The notes beneath the pieces are model-generated. The model made no database searches. It saw nothing but the letters and a program-made list of their open reading frames with translations, and was not told the DNA's origin. A DNA stretch of 64,000 nt from Microvelia longipes. Lineage: Eukaryota > Arthropoda > Insecta > Hemiptera > Veliidae. A program made the position numbers and the translations under genes. Positions 1 to 11,875 of the stretch are shown here, one piece after another. Positions within the stretch are counted from its first letter, which is position 1. Each line of letters starts with the position of its first letter. The stretch covers positions 73,376,496 to 73,440,495 of the forward strand of contig JACMZG010000008.1 in NCBI GenBank assembly GCA_018340805.1. The letters run 5' to 3'.

Positions 1-1167
1 CTCTTATTTCTACTGCAGACGCCGATGATAAAGGATTGATGCCGATAAGTATGACTAGATCTGTAGATCTCTGTAAAAGTTGAGCTTAAATCATTACCCT
101 TTAACTTCTTTAAAAAATCTAAAATGTAAATCAAGCTCGGGTATTTTAGTTAGTTTTAAAAATCAGTATTTTAATTTGTTAGCAAGTCCACAGGATGTAG
201 TTAGAAAATTATTATAGAATTGTGGAGTAAGGAGCACGAGGATGAACTCTATTTAGGGCCAGGTATCTGGATATCTTTGGTTTGGTACGGAGACAACTTA
301 ACATCTCCCGCTAGTGTTTAGTATTAATTTATTCAAGTTAGTTAAAGAATTTCTCATTTGTAAGATGTTATTGGATGGAAGGTGAGAAGGTGCCAACACG
401 CTACATCGGATATAATCTATTGCTATTGTTATTTAGGTGTTACCCGCTAATGTTTTAAAACTTTTTAGCATTCGTTACAAAGTTGAAAGTTAATTAAAAA
501 CAAAGTCGTGAGTAGAGTCGAAAAAAATCGGATAAAGACTTCTTGAATTAGTACTTTTTGTAAGGTATCTTCGGTACAATTAACAGAATGTTGAAATTGC
601 GTATTCGCTATCAGCACACGCCACGCTATTTGACAAAACTATTAAAGTTTACTATGTTATTTTTTTCTTTTTTACAGTAGCGCTATTAAAATAACCCCTT
701 CAATACAACGTGTGCATTACTTGACCTGAAAAATACCCTACGAAGAAAACGACATTTCATTCTCCTAACCAAATCAAGATCAGCGAAAACTTGGGTATTT
801 ATGCAAGACTGGAAACACGAAAATTGGACTCGGCCGCGATCTATTTAAAATAAAAAATCAGAGAAAAGTATTTTGTGTCCAAATTTGGATAAATCGTGAT
901 GCTTTACATTCACCCATTTATATTAAAAAACAAGATTGGAGGTGCTTTATTTCCATTATGCGAGCACGACAAAACAAATTGACCCGGGACAATCCAATAT
1001 AATACCATTGTTGAATTTTTCTTGCTTACTTAGTGTTTTATTAGTTTTCATATAATATTGAAACAACAATAAAATTATATTGAATTATTGTATGGATAAT
1101 ACTGAAAAACTCTTTGCTTAATTTATTCTTTATGTAAATCTCATAGAACCATTTAAAGTTGAGTTCA

Positions 1168-1233
1168 GGCTCTGTCGGCGCCCTGATGAGTTAGACGTAA
1201 CGAAACATAGTGGGACATGACCTATGTCGAGCT
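1168..1233 (+). ncRNA. Hammerhead-ribozyme-like motif, copy 1
   Basis: The core CTGATGA (1183-1189) is followed by a 4-bp stem II (GTTA 1190-1193 with TAAC 1198-1201, loop GACG). Then come GAAA (1202-1205) and a 6-bp stem III (ACATAG 1205-1210 with CTATGT 1222-1227). The predicted cleavage site lies after C1228, in the GTC triplet. These are the conserved catalytic elements of a hammerhead. Stem I is weak: GGCTC (1168-1172) could pair with GAGCC after the cleavage site (GAGCC in the other two copies, GAGCT here), but ten unpaired bases separate it from the core. Hammerheads are known in Penelope-like elements and retrozymes; this one sits in a dispersed repeat with a relative at 49441-49635. 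Self-cleavage is not shown. Confidence 0.5.
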
Positions 1234-1494
1234 CAAATGACTGAGACGATAATCGAATGATGGAACAGTTCCCAGAGTAGCATTGATTTGGCTTGTTACA
1301 TTTCCTAGGTGTCTCTCCACAATTATATTGTGTCAACTTATCCATGGTTGCAAAATCGGTAGTATCAAAATGATATATTTAAAGGTTTATTTAAACCATC
1401 GAAAAAATTTGAATTAAATATTTCACCTGATTTATATTTATTATTTGCTAACTTATTTAATATATAATAATAATAGTATAATAATATTTAAAAA

Positions 1495-1620
1495 TCTACG
1501 GGATACCTCGAAACTATTTATTGGGCTCGCTACGCTCATCCTCCTCAATTTGGACTCGATTTATTTAAAAAATCCGGTTAATTTCTAGCGGTCACCTGAT
1601 TCGCTTGCGCATGCTTAATG
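1495..1620 (-). repeat. 5S-composite repeat, divergent 3' part
   Basis: Read on the minus strand it contains GGTGACCGCTAG, then GAGTCCAAA, GATGAGCGTAGCGAG and TTTCGAGGTATCCCGTAG. This is the order of box C-like block and tail seen in the full copy at 46738-47545. The box A part is not recognisable. The equivalents in the other segment A copies are 9716-9842 (+) and 13428-13560 (-). Confidence 0.6.
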
Positions 1621-2084
1621 TTAATAAACTGACCATGCTTTCCTTATAATTTAAATTGGCTTAATCAAGAATGAACATTAATTAAATTTAAGAGAATAAA
1701 TAATTAATAATTATTGGCATAATTAAATTACTGTGTAATAAAACTAGAAGCTTCGCCTAAATATATTTCTTATACTAATGAATAATTATAGAGAACATAA
1801 GTTGTAAATTGAAGCATTAACTTTAATGGCTGTTCAAGTTTAAATTAACAACGAAGACGAAACAGCTTACAAGTACATATCTCTCACAATTATTAAGTGT
1901 TTTAGAGGCACGAGTCTGAGTTTGTCTCAAGTGGGTAATCATCTCAAGTGTTTCTATAACCTTAGTAAGTTAATGTCAGAGTTTAGTTTGATAAAGTTTA
2001 AATGTAACTCATGGTCATTACGATTTTAGTACAGTGATTTAGTTTCAAATGCAGCGTTCGGTGATTACATTTTTTATGTTTTTT

Positions 2085-2285
2085 ACTTTTTATCGCCTTC
2101 TACCGCAAGTATATGGAAAAGTATTGTGTTAGCTTAGTAATACGAAACCGAAATTTCAAGAATAAAATCTGTTTTAGGAACTTTGATAAGGTTCTTCATG
2201 TTTTTCATTATTCTGTCTGCCTGCGTCTATCTGTGTGAGAGTGCGCGTGTGTAAACGTGTGACTGTATCACGCATAAATCCAGCT
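2085..2285 (+). repeat. 5S-composite repeat, 5' module
   Basis: It contains the module words CGCAAGTATATGGAAAAG, TATTGTGTTAG, a CCGAAA word, a TTTTAGGAAC stretch and a degenerate GTCTGCCTGCGTCTATCTGTG microsatellite-like run. These match the 5' ends of copies at 17788, 46470 and 53025. The segment A equivalents are about 9060-9265 (-) and 14018-14222 (+). Confidence 0.55.
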
Positions 2286-2384
2286 TAGCTCACACTACGG
2301 TGTTGAAACTTAAATCAAAAACCATACTACACCAATCACAATTTATAAAACATGTACACAATATATGTTATTGTATATATGTAA

Positions 2385-2640
2385 ACGTCTATGTGGCCAC
2401 AAAAGGGCTTCAAGGCCCATATCGAGCCTTTCATCGCCGCAAATGCCTCCAGATTGGGCCTGATGAAAATGAAATATACATGGCAAAATGTCATGTAAAA
2501 AATACTGAACAACATTAGTGTAGACTTTAAAATGCCATAGTAAGGTGACGGAATATATACATGGAAAACTGCCAAACAACATACAAATACAAATAATACG
2601 ATAAACAACAACATCACATCAGGGACCATCTCTCGCCCTT
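2385..2640 (+). repeat. Dispersed repeat shared with 52770-52995
   Basis: The region shares the ordered words ATACATGG, AAATGCCAT, AAATAAATACT and an ACAACNTTNGTG motif with 52770-52930. It also carries short GGCCACAAAAGG and GGCTTCAAGGCCC runs. Frames overlapping it on both strands (72-97 codons) have no recognisable domain and are broken differently in the other copies of segment A. I treat it as non-coding repeat of unknown class. Confidence 0.4.
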
Positions 2641-3059
2641 GACTTTGAACCTTTCTTTTCCTATATGCCTATGATAACCTAAAGGTTAACTATCTCTAGT
2701 CTATTAAAACAATCGAAAAACGCCATAAAAGATTTGATAGTCGCTGAATCATAGTTATCATAATGAACCATAATCAATAATAATAATGTAATTAATTATG
2801 TCATTTAATCAATATTACGTCAATATTAAGACGGTACCTCTATATGCGAGGAAAACGTCTTTGCTCTGCTCATTACATTACCATTCTCTCATTGCTCGGG
2901 CTGCTAATACACATTTGTATGTAAAGTTCCGTTTTCCTAAATTGTTCAGTAATGAACTGTTTTGCTTTTGGCATTCGTGGGACATATTTGTCTTTTACAA
3001 TTTCAGAAAGAATCTTTATGATCTTTGAAATCGGGAATAAAGTGATCACTCCAACAACA

Positions 3060-4230
3060 AAAAAGTTACTTATCGGTACTCAAACCCCAATAGACATTAT
3101 TGCCCATGAATTTAATAATTAGGAAGTTTCACGACTTAAAATAAAAAGTTTAATACCTTAAGTTTTACTTGAATTAAAGTTTAATTAACTATGTTACACA
3201 AGAAAACTATGTTCCTTTTTTTAAACATTTTTATAATCTTATGGCGTGGACATAAAAAAACACCTTGACAAAACTTAATTTAAATATTCAACTTCGTAAA
3301 TAACCAAGTACCTTTCAATTATTATTTACTTAAATAAACAATGAATTACAGTTTTTCTTGTATATATAGGAATAAAATTCAATTTTTAATTTAAACCCAA
3401 TATTTGAGATAATCCTATGTAATTTATAAATTATTATTGATATAATTCAAGGCTAAAAGATATGTTTTATTCCCCGTTGGCTTAATAATAAGTTCACATT
3501 TTTAACATTTTTTTTTTTATAAAGGGAATTACGATTCGAAATGATTTGTTTTGATTTTCTGGGGAAGCAGTTTGGACTATTTGACGCCTTCTAATGGTAG
3601 AACGCATCTTTTGCATAATTGTCAGAATTAGTCCCTCTTTGGTTATATTCCTAGGAGTTCTAAACGGTGGCCTTTTTGTTTTAAGAATAGTAATTAAAGA
3701 TTTTAAGACGGTAGTTGTAAATGTCATGTGAAGCCCAAGTTTTGATTTATTGTAAGGACTTCACATAATGTTTTAGGACTTTTGATTTCTTAAAAAATGT
3801 TAATATCTTTACTTTTGGATAACATATTAATTGTATGATTGCTTAACCTTTAAATTTAAGTTATAAAATTGTATATTATCTTATGGTTTTATGATATTTA
3901 TTTGGTACGTCTTAATGTACTTTTGTCAGTAAACTTTCGAAAGAGGTTGTTCTAACAACCTCAACAATGTAGAGGGGTGAGTGGGGGGGAATCGATTTCG
4001 CTAGACATTCTGATATCAAAAGAATACATTTAATGTAACTTAACAAAGTTTATGTTAAATATTTAATATCCGTGTGTCGTATTATAAAAGTTGTTAATTT
4101 TTTTAGTGTTATGTAAGTATTTATATTTATGCAGAATAATTAGGCAATACAATTATATTCTTTGTAATTAGGTAGTAAGTTATGCCGTAAAGCAACAATT
4201 TCGCATATGTTTATTTATTTGCGAATAATT
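3060..4230. other. Segment A interior without recognised gene
   Basis: The stretch is AT-rich. A minus-strand frame at 3494-3727 (77 codons) resembles no family I can name. The corresponding sequence in copy 2 carries indels that break it. Nothing else is recognised here. Confidence 0.4.
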
Positions 4231-4235
4231 GCGTC

Positions 4236-4649
4236 AATAATTAAGTTCTAAAGCTTAAATTTTGAAAGCGCTTTACTAAAGCCAAGCTGTCATTAAAGCT
4301 CTTGGTTCATATAAAGTGAACTCTAAGCTTGTCTGTGAGTGCTTACAAAACCTTGTGAACAACAATGGTGCAGCAATAAGATAGGTGCCTGACAATAGGG
4401 GGATTGAAGGCAATGAATAAGCTGGCACTCTTGCTGAAAAGTACTGAAAGTACTTCTGTGGGCCCTGAACCCATGGTACCCATACCTAAAACTAGACAAG
4501 GGTATAGTCAAAGATTGGATTTTAACCCATCACCTTCACTATTTGAGCAAATCCTTAGGCTAAGCAAACTAATGTTAAAAAGATCTAATCCTAAGCAGAC
4601 TGAGGATCTCCTCATTCTAAGCAGAAAGTATCTAAGAAACAGAAAGTGA
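4236..4649 (+). pseudogene. LINE ORF2 RNase H domain relic (copy 1)
   Basis: Translation gives AVIKALGSYKVNSKLVCECL, then an in-frame stop where a Trp is expected, then VPDNRGIEGNE followed by LAEK. This is the pattern of the retroelement RNase H segment usually written WVPGHxGIxGNExAD. VGPEPM and LLILSRKYLR follow, like the region after RNase H in insect non-LTR retrotransposons, where a conserved LSR..LR stretch precedes the C-terminus. TAG (from TGG) and other stops show that it is dead. The reverse transcriptase is absent. The LINE clade cannot be assigned. Confidence 0.65.
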
Positions 4650-4692
4650 GCAATCAACTAGTCAGTGTCTCTTTTGCTATCATCTTAATACA

Positions 4693-4775
<83 letters not shown>
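4693..4775. repeat. TA microsatellite (copy 1)
   Basis: About 83 bp of alternating T and A with a single TT phase slip. It corresponds to 16667-16754 in copy 3. The lengths differ slightly, as expected for slippage or sequencing error. Confidence 0.95.
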
Positions 4776-4777
<2 letters not shown>

Positions 4778-5378
4778 TTGTTTTATTAGGCAAGTTATTA
4801 GTTAATAATTGTGAATAAAATGAAACTTTTAAAATATAGCTTTTTATTCATGAAAGACTATTTTGTGATTTTCCATTTCTATAGAACTGGTGATAGATTT
4901 TTTACTACTTTTGTATAAACATGAAACCTTCCTTGTGAAGGTTAACTTTGTCATGCTGTGTATTAATTTTAGTATGGTAAATAAATTATTAACTTAAAAT
5001 TAAGAAACAAATTTTATGTTTCTAGATATAAGTTAAGCGGGGTCTTAATGAACAACTATGTGGCGTTAATACCTCTTCAATAAAGCCTATAAACAAGTTT
5101 CTTAAGTAACTCGAAGTCATGAAGTCAAGGTTTCCATAGAACTACTGTTACTACATCAGCGGAGGGTGACCGGCGACTCTAGATATTGCTTTAGATCTAG
5201 GTGAGGTTTACTTACATTCCTTTATGTAAAAATAAATATTTTCAAGTAATTAGCACAAGAAAGAACTAACAAATAATTACTTTTACTCTTAATAAGACAG
5301 AGTTTAAATAATACATTTAACTATTATTGTTAAAATTAGATTGAAATGCCTGCTTTATTCCATCAAGACTAAAAGAAA

Positions 5379-5700
5379 CTTAAATTACTAGGTAAAAGTA
5401 GGGTTTTAATTCTATGTGTAACAAAATTTATTTTGTTTTAATTATTCAGTCATCATTGTGGCCATCTTCAGAACAATAACCAATTTTACATACAACTATC
5501 ACAGACTACTTAAAAACGTTAAAAAGTACATAAAAAAGGTTCTAAATGACTAAACAAATTACATCACAGTAAAGTAATAAATTAATGAGATACAATATCT
5601 CATTGTTCTGAAGATGGCCACAATGATGGCTGAATAATTAAAACAAAATAAATTTTGTAACACATAGAATTAAAGCCTACTTTTACCTAGTAATTTAAGA
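5379..5700. mobile_element. Hairpin MITE with ~97-bp arms (copy 1)
   Basis: CTTAAATTACTAGGTAAAAG at the left end is mirrored by CTTTTACCTAGTAATTTAAG at the right. The arms run 5379-5477 and 5603-5700 around a ~125-bp spacer. The inner arm includes GAAGATGGCCACAATGATG. No target duplication is clear. It is present again at 17357-17675. There is no coding capacity. Confidence 0.75.
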
Positions 5701-5761
5701 TGGAATTCTATAAACTAAGAAGTACAACTAACGAAAAGCTATTGAAACTAAAAGAATCCTT

Positions 5762-6761
5762 NNNNNNNNNNNNNNNNNNNNNNNNNNNNNNNNNNNNNNN
5801 NNNNNNNNNNNNNNNNNNNNNNNNNNNNNNNNNNNNNNNNNNNNNNNNNNNNNNNNNNNNNNNNNNNNNNNNNNNNNNNNNNNNNNNNNNNNNNNNNNNN
5901 NNNNNNNNNNNNNNNNNNNNNNNNNNNNNNNNNNNNNNNNNNNNNNNNNNNNNNNNNNNNNNNNNNNNNNNNNNNNNNNNNNNNNNNNNNNNNNNNNNNN
6001 NNNNNNNNNNNNNNNNNNNNNNNNNNNNNNNNNNNNNNNNNNNNNNNNNNNNNNNNNNNNNNNNNNNNNNNNNNNNNNNNNNNNNNNNNNNNNNNNNNNN
6101 NNNNNNNNNNNNNNNNNNNNNNNNNNNNNNNNNNNNNNNNNNNNNNNNNNNNNNNNNNNNNNNNNNNNNNNNNNNNNNNNNNNNNNNNNNNNNNNNNNNN
6201 NNNNNNNNNNNNNNNNNNNNNNNNNNNNNNNNNNNNNNNNNNNNNNNNNNNNNNNNNNNNNNNNNNNNNNNNNNNNNNNNNNNNNNNNNNNNNNNNNNNN
6301 NNNNNNNNNNNNNNNNNNNNNNNNNNNNNNNNNNNNNNNNNNNNNNNNNNNNNNNNNNNNNNNNNNNNNNNNNNNNNNNNNNNNNNNNNNNNNNNNNNNN
6401 NNNNNNNNNNNNNNNNNNNNNNNNNNNNNNNNNNNNNNNNNNNNNNNNNNNNNNNNNNNNNNNNNNNNNNNNNNNNNNNNNNNNNNNNNNNNNNNNNNNN
6501 NNNNNNNNNNNNNNNNNNNNNNNNNNNNNNNNNNNNNNNNNNNNNNNNNNNNNNNNNNNNNNNNNNNNNNNNNNNNNNNNNNNNNNNNNNNNNNNNNNNN
6601 NNNNNNNNNNNNNNNNNNNNNNNNNNNNNNNNNNNNNNNNNNNNNNNNNNNNNNNNNNNNNNNNNNNNNNNNNNNNNNNNNNNNNNNNNNNNNNNNNNNN
6701 NNNNNNNNNNNNNNNNNNNNNNNNNNNNNNNNNNNNNNNNNNNNNNNNNNNNNNNNNNNNN
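5762..6761. other. Assembly gap, exactly 1000 N
   Basis: An uninterrupted run of 1000 N, a round number that suggests a default scaffold gap rather than a measured distance. Frames crossing it are meaningless. Confidence 0.98.
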
Positions 6762-7000
6762 AGGTAGGGTACCATGGGTTCAGGGCCCACAGAAGTACTA
6801 TTCAGTACTTTTCAGCAAGAAGTGCCAGCTTATTCATTGCCTTCAATCCCCCTATTGTCAGGCACTATCTTATTTGCTGCACATTGTTGTTCACAAGGTT
6901 TTGTAAGCACTCACAGACAAGCTAGAGTTCAACTTTATTATGAACCAAGAGCTTTAATGACAGCTTGGCTTTAGTAAAGCGCTTTCAAAATTTAAGCGTT
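6762..7000 (-). pseudogene. LINE RNase H relic (copy 2, truncated by gap)
   Basis: The complement of the RNase H remnant described at 4236-4649, cut at the gap edge just after GGGCCCTGAACCCATGG. It keeps the five-G run that gives the RGIEGNE reading. Confidence 0.6.
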
Positions 7001-10000
7001 TTATAACTTTAATTTTGACGCAAGATTATTCGCAAATACATAAACATATGCGAAATTGTTTGCTTTACGGCCATACTTACTTACCTATTACAAAGGAAGT
7101 ATAATTGTATTGCCTAATTATTCTGCATTAAATATAAAATACTTACATAACACTAAAAAAATTAAACAACTTTTATTTAATACGGACACAGGATATTAAA
7201 TTATTAACATAAACTTTGTTAAGTTACTTTAAATGTATTCTTTCTTGATATCAGATATGTCTAGCGGAAATCGATTTCCCCCCACTCCACCCCTCACATT
7301 GTTGAGGTTTTAGAACAACCTTGAAAGTTTACTTGACAAAAGTACATTAAGACGTACCAAATAAATATCATCAAAAAACCATAGTAATTTATACAATTTT
7401 ATAACTTAAATTTAAAGGGGTTAAGCAATCACTTACAATTAATATGTTATCCAAAAGTAAAAGATCATTAACATTTTTTAAGAATCAAAAAGTCCTAAAA
7501 AAATTATGTGAAGTCCTTTACAATAAATCAAAACTTGGGCCTTCACATGACATTTACAACTACCGTCTTAAAATCTTTTAAATACTATTCTTAAACAAAA
7601 AGGCCACCGTTTAGAACTCCTAGGAACTATAACCAAAGAGGACTAATTCTTGACAATTATGCAAAAGATGCGTTCTACCCTTAGAAGGCGTCAAATAGGT
7701 CCAAACTTGCTTCCCAGGGAAAATCAAACCAAATCATTTCGAATTCGTAATTCCCTTTATAAAAAAAAAAAATGTTAAAAATTGTGAACTTATTATTAAG
7801 CCAACGGGAATAAAAACATATCTTTTAGCCTGAAATTATATCAATAATTTATATAATTACATAGGATTATCTCAAATATTGGGTTTAAATTAAAAATTGA
7901 ATTTTATTCCTATATATACAAGAAAAACTGTAATTCATTGTTTATTTAAGTAAATAATAATTGAAAGGTACTTGGTTATTTACGAAGTTGAATATTTAAA
8001 TTTAAGTTTTTTGTCAAGGTGTTTTTTTATGTCCACGCCATAAGATTATAAAAATGTTTAAAAAAAGGAACATAGTTTTCTTGTGTAACATAGTTAATTA
8101 AACTTTAATTCAAGTAAAACTTAAGGTATTAAACTTTTTATTTTAAGTCGTGAAACTTCCTAATTATTAAATTCATGGCAATAATGTCTATTGGGGTTTG
8201 AGTACCGATAAGATAACTTTTTTGTTGTTGGAGTGATCACTTTATTCCCGATTTCAAAGATCATAAAAGATTCTTTCTGAAATATGTAAAAGACAAATAT
8301 GTCCCACGAATGCCAAAAGCAAAACAGTTCATTACTGAACCAATTTAGGAAAACGGAACTTTACATACAAATGTGTATTAGCAGCCCGAGCAATTGAGAG
8401 AATGGTAATACCTCATGAGCAGAGCAAAGACGTTTTCCTCGCATATTGAGTACCATTCTCTCTCTATCTATGATTGTTACGTCTTAATATTGATAAATGA
8501 CAATAAGTAATTACATTATTTAATTATTGATTATGGTTCATTATGATAACTATGATTCAGCCACTATCAAATCTTTTATGGCGTTTTTGATCCGTGTTTT
8601 TAATAGACTAGAGATAGTTAACCTTTAGGTTACATAGGCATATAGGAAAAGAAAGGTTCAAAAGTCAAGGGCGAAGAGATGGTCCCTGATTCACAACTTT
8701 TCTTTATGTTGTTTGTATTATTTGTCGTATTATTATTATTTGTTGCCACATGGCAGTTTTCCATGTATATATTCCGTCACCTTACTATGGCATTTTAAAG
8801 TCTACACTAATGTTGTTTCAGTATTTATTTTTACATGACATTTTGCCATGTATATTTCATTTTCATCAGGCCCAATCTGGAGGCATTTGCGGCGATGAAA
8901 GGCTCGATATGGGCCTTGAAGCCCTTTTGTGGCCACATAGACGTTTACATATATACAATAACATATATTGTGTTACATGTTTTATAAATTGTGATTGTGT
9001 AGTATGGTTTTTGATTTAAGTTTCAACACCGTAGTGTGAGCTAAGCTGGATTTATGCGTGAACAGTCACACGTTTACACACGCGCACTCTCACACAGATA
9101 GACGCAGGCAGACAGAATAATGAAAAACATGAAGAACCTTATCAAAGTTCCTAAAACAGATTTTATTCTTGAAATTTCGGTTTCGTATTACTAAGCTAAC
9201 ACAATACTTTTCCATATACTTGCGGTAGAAGGCGATAAAAAGTAAAAAACATAAAAAATGTAATCACCGAACGCTGCATTTGAAACTAAATCACTGTACT
9301 AAAATCGTAATGACCATGAGTTACATTTAAACTTTATCAAACTAAACTCTGACATTAACTTACTAAGGTTATAGAAACACTTGAGATGATTACCCACTTG
9401 AGACAAACTCAGACTCGTGCCTCTAAAACACTTAATAATTGTGAGAGATATGTACTTGTAAGCTGTTTCGTCTTCGTTGTTAATTTAAACTTGAACAGCC
9501 ATTAAAGTTAATGCTTCAACTTTACAACTTATGTTCTCTATAATTATTCATTAGTATAAGAAATATATTTAGGCGAAGCTTCTAGTTTATTATTACACAG
9601 TAATTTAATTATGCCAATAATTTATTTAATTATTTATTCTCTTAAATTTAATTAATGTTCATTCTTGATCATTAAGCCAATTAAATTATAAGGAAAGCAT
9701 GGTCAGTTTATTAACATTAAGCATGCGCAAGCGAATCAGGTGACCGCTAGAAATTAACCGGATTTTTTAAATAAATCGAGTCCAAATTGAGGAGGATGAG
9801 CGTAGCGAGCCCAATAAATAGTTTCGAGGTATCCCGTAGATTTTTAAATATTATTATATATTTATTATTATATATTAAATAAAGTTAGCAAATAATAAAT
9901 ATAAATCAGGTGAAATATTTAATTCAAATTTTTTCGATGGTTTAAATAAACCTTTAAAATTATCATTTGATTACTACGAGTTTTGCAAACAATGAATAGT

Positions 10001-10126
10001 TGACACAATATAATTGTGGAGAGACACCTCAGGGAAATGTAAAACAAGCAAATGCCAATGCTACATCTGGGGACTGTTTCCATCATTCGATATTTTTTTT
10101 TTTTTTTTTCCCCCCGTCTCATTGAT

Positions 10127-10195
10127 GGCTCGACATAATGTCATGTTCCCCTATGTTTTCGTTACGTCAACTCATCAGGGCGGGCCGGACAGAGC
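10127..10195 (-). ncRNA. Hammerhead-like motif, inverted copy 2
   Basis: The minus strand reads CTGATGA, then GTTGACGTAAC, GAAAAC and TATGTC before GAGCC. The extra A after GAAA looks like a homopolymer error relative to the other two copies. GAGCC just after the cleavage triplet could pair with the upstream GGCTC. Confidence 0.45.
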
Positions 10196-11388
10196 CTAAC
10201 TCAACTTTAAATGTTCTAATGAGATTTACATAAAGAAATAAATTAAGCAAAGAGTTTTTCGTATTCATTCCATACAATAATTCAATATAATTTTATTGTT
10301 GTTTCAATTTAATGGAAAACTAAAAAACCACTAAGAAGCAGAAAAATTCAACAATGGTATTATATTGGATTGTCCCGGGTCAATTGGTTGTCGTGCTCGC
10401 ATTAACTGGAAATAAAGCACCTCCCAATCTTGTTTTTACATATAAATGACGTGAATGTAAAGGCATCACGAATTTATCCAAATCTTGGACACAAAATACT
10501 TTTCTTCTGATTTTTTATTTCAAATAGATCGCGGACCGAGTCATTTTCGTCGTTTCTCAGTCTTTGCATAAATACCCAAGTTTTCCGCTTTATCTTGATT
10601 TGGTTAGGAGAATGAAATGTCTTTTCTTCGATAGGGTATTTTTCAGGTCAAGTAATGCACACTTTATTGAAGGGTCTATTTTAATAGCGCTACTGTAAAG
10701 AAAAAAAAACATAGTAAACTTTAATAGTTTTGTCAAATAGCGTGGGCGTTGCTGATAGCGAATACGCAATATTCAAACATTCTGTAATTGTACCGAGATA
10801 CCTACAAAAAGTACTAATTCAAGAAGTCTTTATCCGATTTTTTTCGACTCTACTCACGACTTTTGTTTTTAATTAACTTTCAACTTCTGTAACGAATGCT
10901 AAAAAGTTTTAAACACATAGCGGGTAACACCTAAATAACAATAAGCAATAGATTATATCCGATTTGTAGCGTTTTTGGCACCTTCACCTTCCATCCAATA
11001 ACATCTTACAAATGAGAAATTCTTTAACTAACTTGAATAATTAATACTAAAACACATAGCGGGAGATGTTAAGTTGTCTCCGGTTACCAAAACCAAAGAT
11101 ATCCAGATACCTGGCCCTTAAATAGAGTTCATTTCCTCGTGTCCTTACTTCCACAATTCTATAATAATTTTCTAACTACATTCTTGTGGACTTGCTTGAA
11201 CAAATTAAAATACTTGATTTTTAAAAAACTAACTAAAATACCAGCTTGATTACAATTTAGATTTTTTAAAGAAGTTAAAGGGAATTGATTTAAGCTCAAA
11301 CTTTTACAGAGATCTACAGATCATAGTCATATTATCGGCATCAATCTTTATTCGCATCGCGTCTTATGCCCAGTTAGAAATAAGAGAA

Positions 11389-11603
11389 ACTAGTAAACAA
11401 ACCTGGTAGTTGAACTACAGATACCAACACTACATCAGGAACTAGTTAGTAACCACAACTACATAGAACTAGTAACAAACTGCATAGAACTAGTTACCAA
11501 AACTACGAAGAACTAGTACCAAACTACATAGAAACTTAGTTACCAAACACATAGGAACTACGTACCAAAAATAGTTTAACCAAACCTACAATAGACCCTA
11601 GTA
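11389..11603 (-). repeat. 22-bp tandem array, left arm of palindrome
   Basis: About ten noisy copies of the complement of AACTAGTTCTATGTAGTTTG plus GT. The array mirrors the one at 11670-11875 across the insert at 11604-11669. Unit lengths vary by 1-3 bp through indels. Confidence 0.85.
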
Positions 11604-11669
11604 ATCTCTCGCTTTCTTTCTCTGTTCCGCAGCGTGCCGGTCGTAGTGAATATAGAGATTGTGAGAGAT
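11604..11669. other. Palindrome axis: sequencing-adapter-like hairpin
   Basis: The insert starts ATCTCTC and ends GAGAGAT, which are complementary. A C/T-rich left half (CTTTCTTTCTCTGTTCC) precedes a G/T-richer right half (GGTCGTAGTG). The standard PacBio SMRTbell adapter has an ATCTCTCTC...GAGAGAGAT stem with a TTTTCCTCCTCC then GTTGTTG loop. The observed insert is longer (66 against 45 nt), which fits insertion-rich raw reads but is not proof. It lies exactly between the mirrored arms. Confidence 0.55.
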
Positions 11670-11875
11670 TAAAACTATTCTATGTAGTTTGGTAACTATT
11701 TTTTGGTAACCTAGTTCTATGTTAGTTTGTAACTAGTCTAGTCAGTTTTGGTAAACTGAGTTCTTTCGTAGTTTGGTAACTAGTTCTATGCAGTTTGGTA
11801 ACTAGTTTCTATGTAGTTTGGTAACTAGTTCTATGTAGTTTGGTAACTAGTTCTACGTAGTTGTTAACTAGTTCT
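11670..11875 (+). repeat. 22-bp tandem array, right arm
   Basis: Roughly nine copies of a unit beginning AACTAGTTCTATGTAGTTTG, directly abutting segment A copy 3 at CTCTTATTTC. This is probably the genuine left neighbour of segment A. Confidence 0.9.

Larger units (their letters stand above)
1..5761 (+). repeat. Segment A, forward copy 1 (probable duplicated contig end)
   Basis: The sequence matches 11869-17738 in the same order and orientation along its whole length. It stops at the N gap on the same word, GAATCCTT, that continues into unique sequence at 17738. From about 1700 to 5761 the two copies are nearly identical. In the first ~1.7 kb they differ by many one-base indels, as expected of unpolished long reads. 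The copy contains a hammerhead-like motif, composite-repeat fragments, a LINE RNase H relic, a TA microsatellite and a hairpin MITE. I infer a redundant contig placed next to its own duplicate. A real recent duplication is the alternative. Confidence 0.85.
6762..11388 (-). repeat. Segment A, inverted copy 2
   Basis: Reverse complement of segment A positions ~4490 down to 1. It begins just past the gap with the complement of GGGCCCTGAACCCATGG and ends at GCCCAGTTAGAAATAAGAG. It carries many single-base indels against copies 1 and 3, especially in homopolymers (for example a poly-T and C run near 10090-10115). This looks like unpolished read error rather than evolution. Confidence 0.85.

Noticed and set aside
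2336..2629. Overlapping 72-97-codon frames in segment A
   Set aside because: No domain is recognisable, frames overlap on both strands, and they are broken by indels in the other copies.
5700..6790. Long frames of over 350 codons on both strands
   Set aside because: They consist almost wholly of N in the 1000-base gap. The same applies to the frames across 51757-52770.
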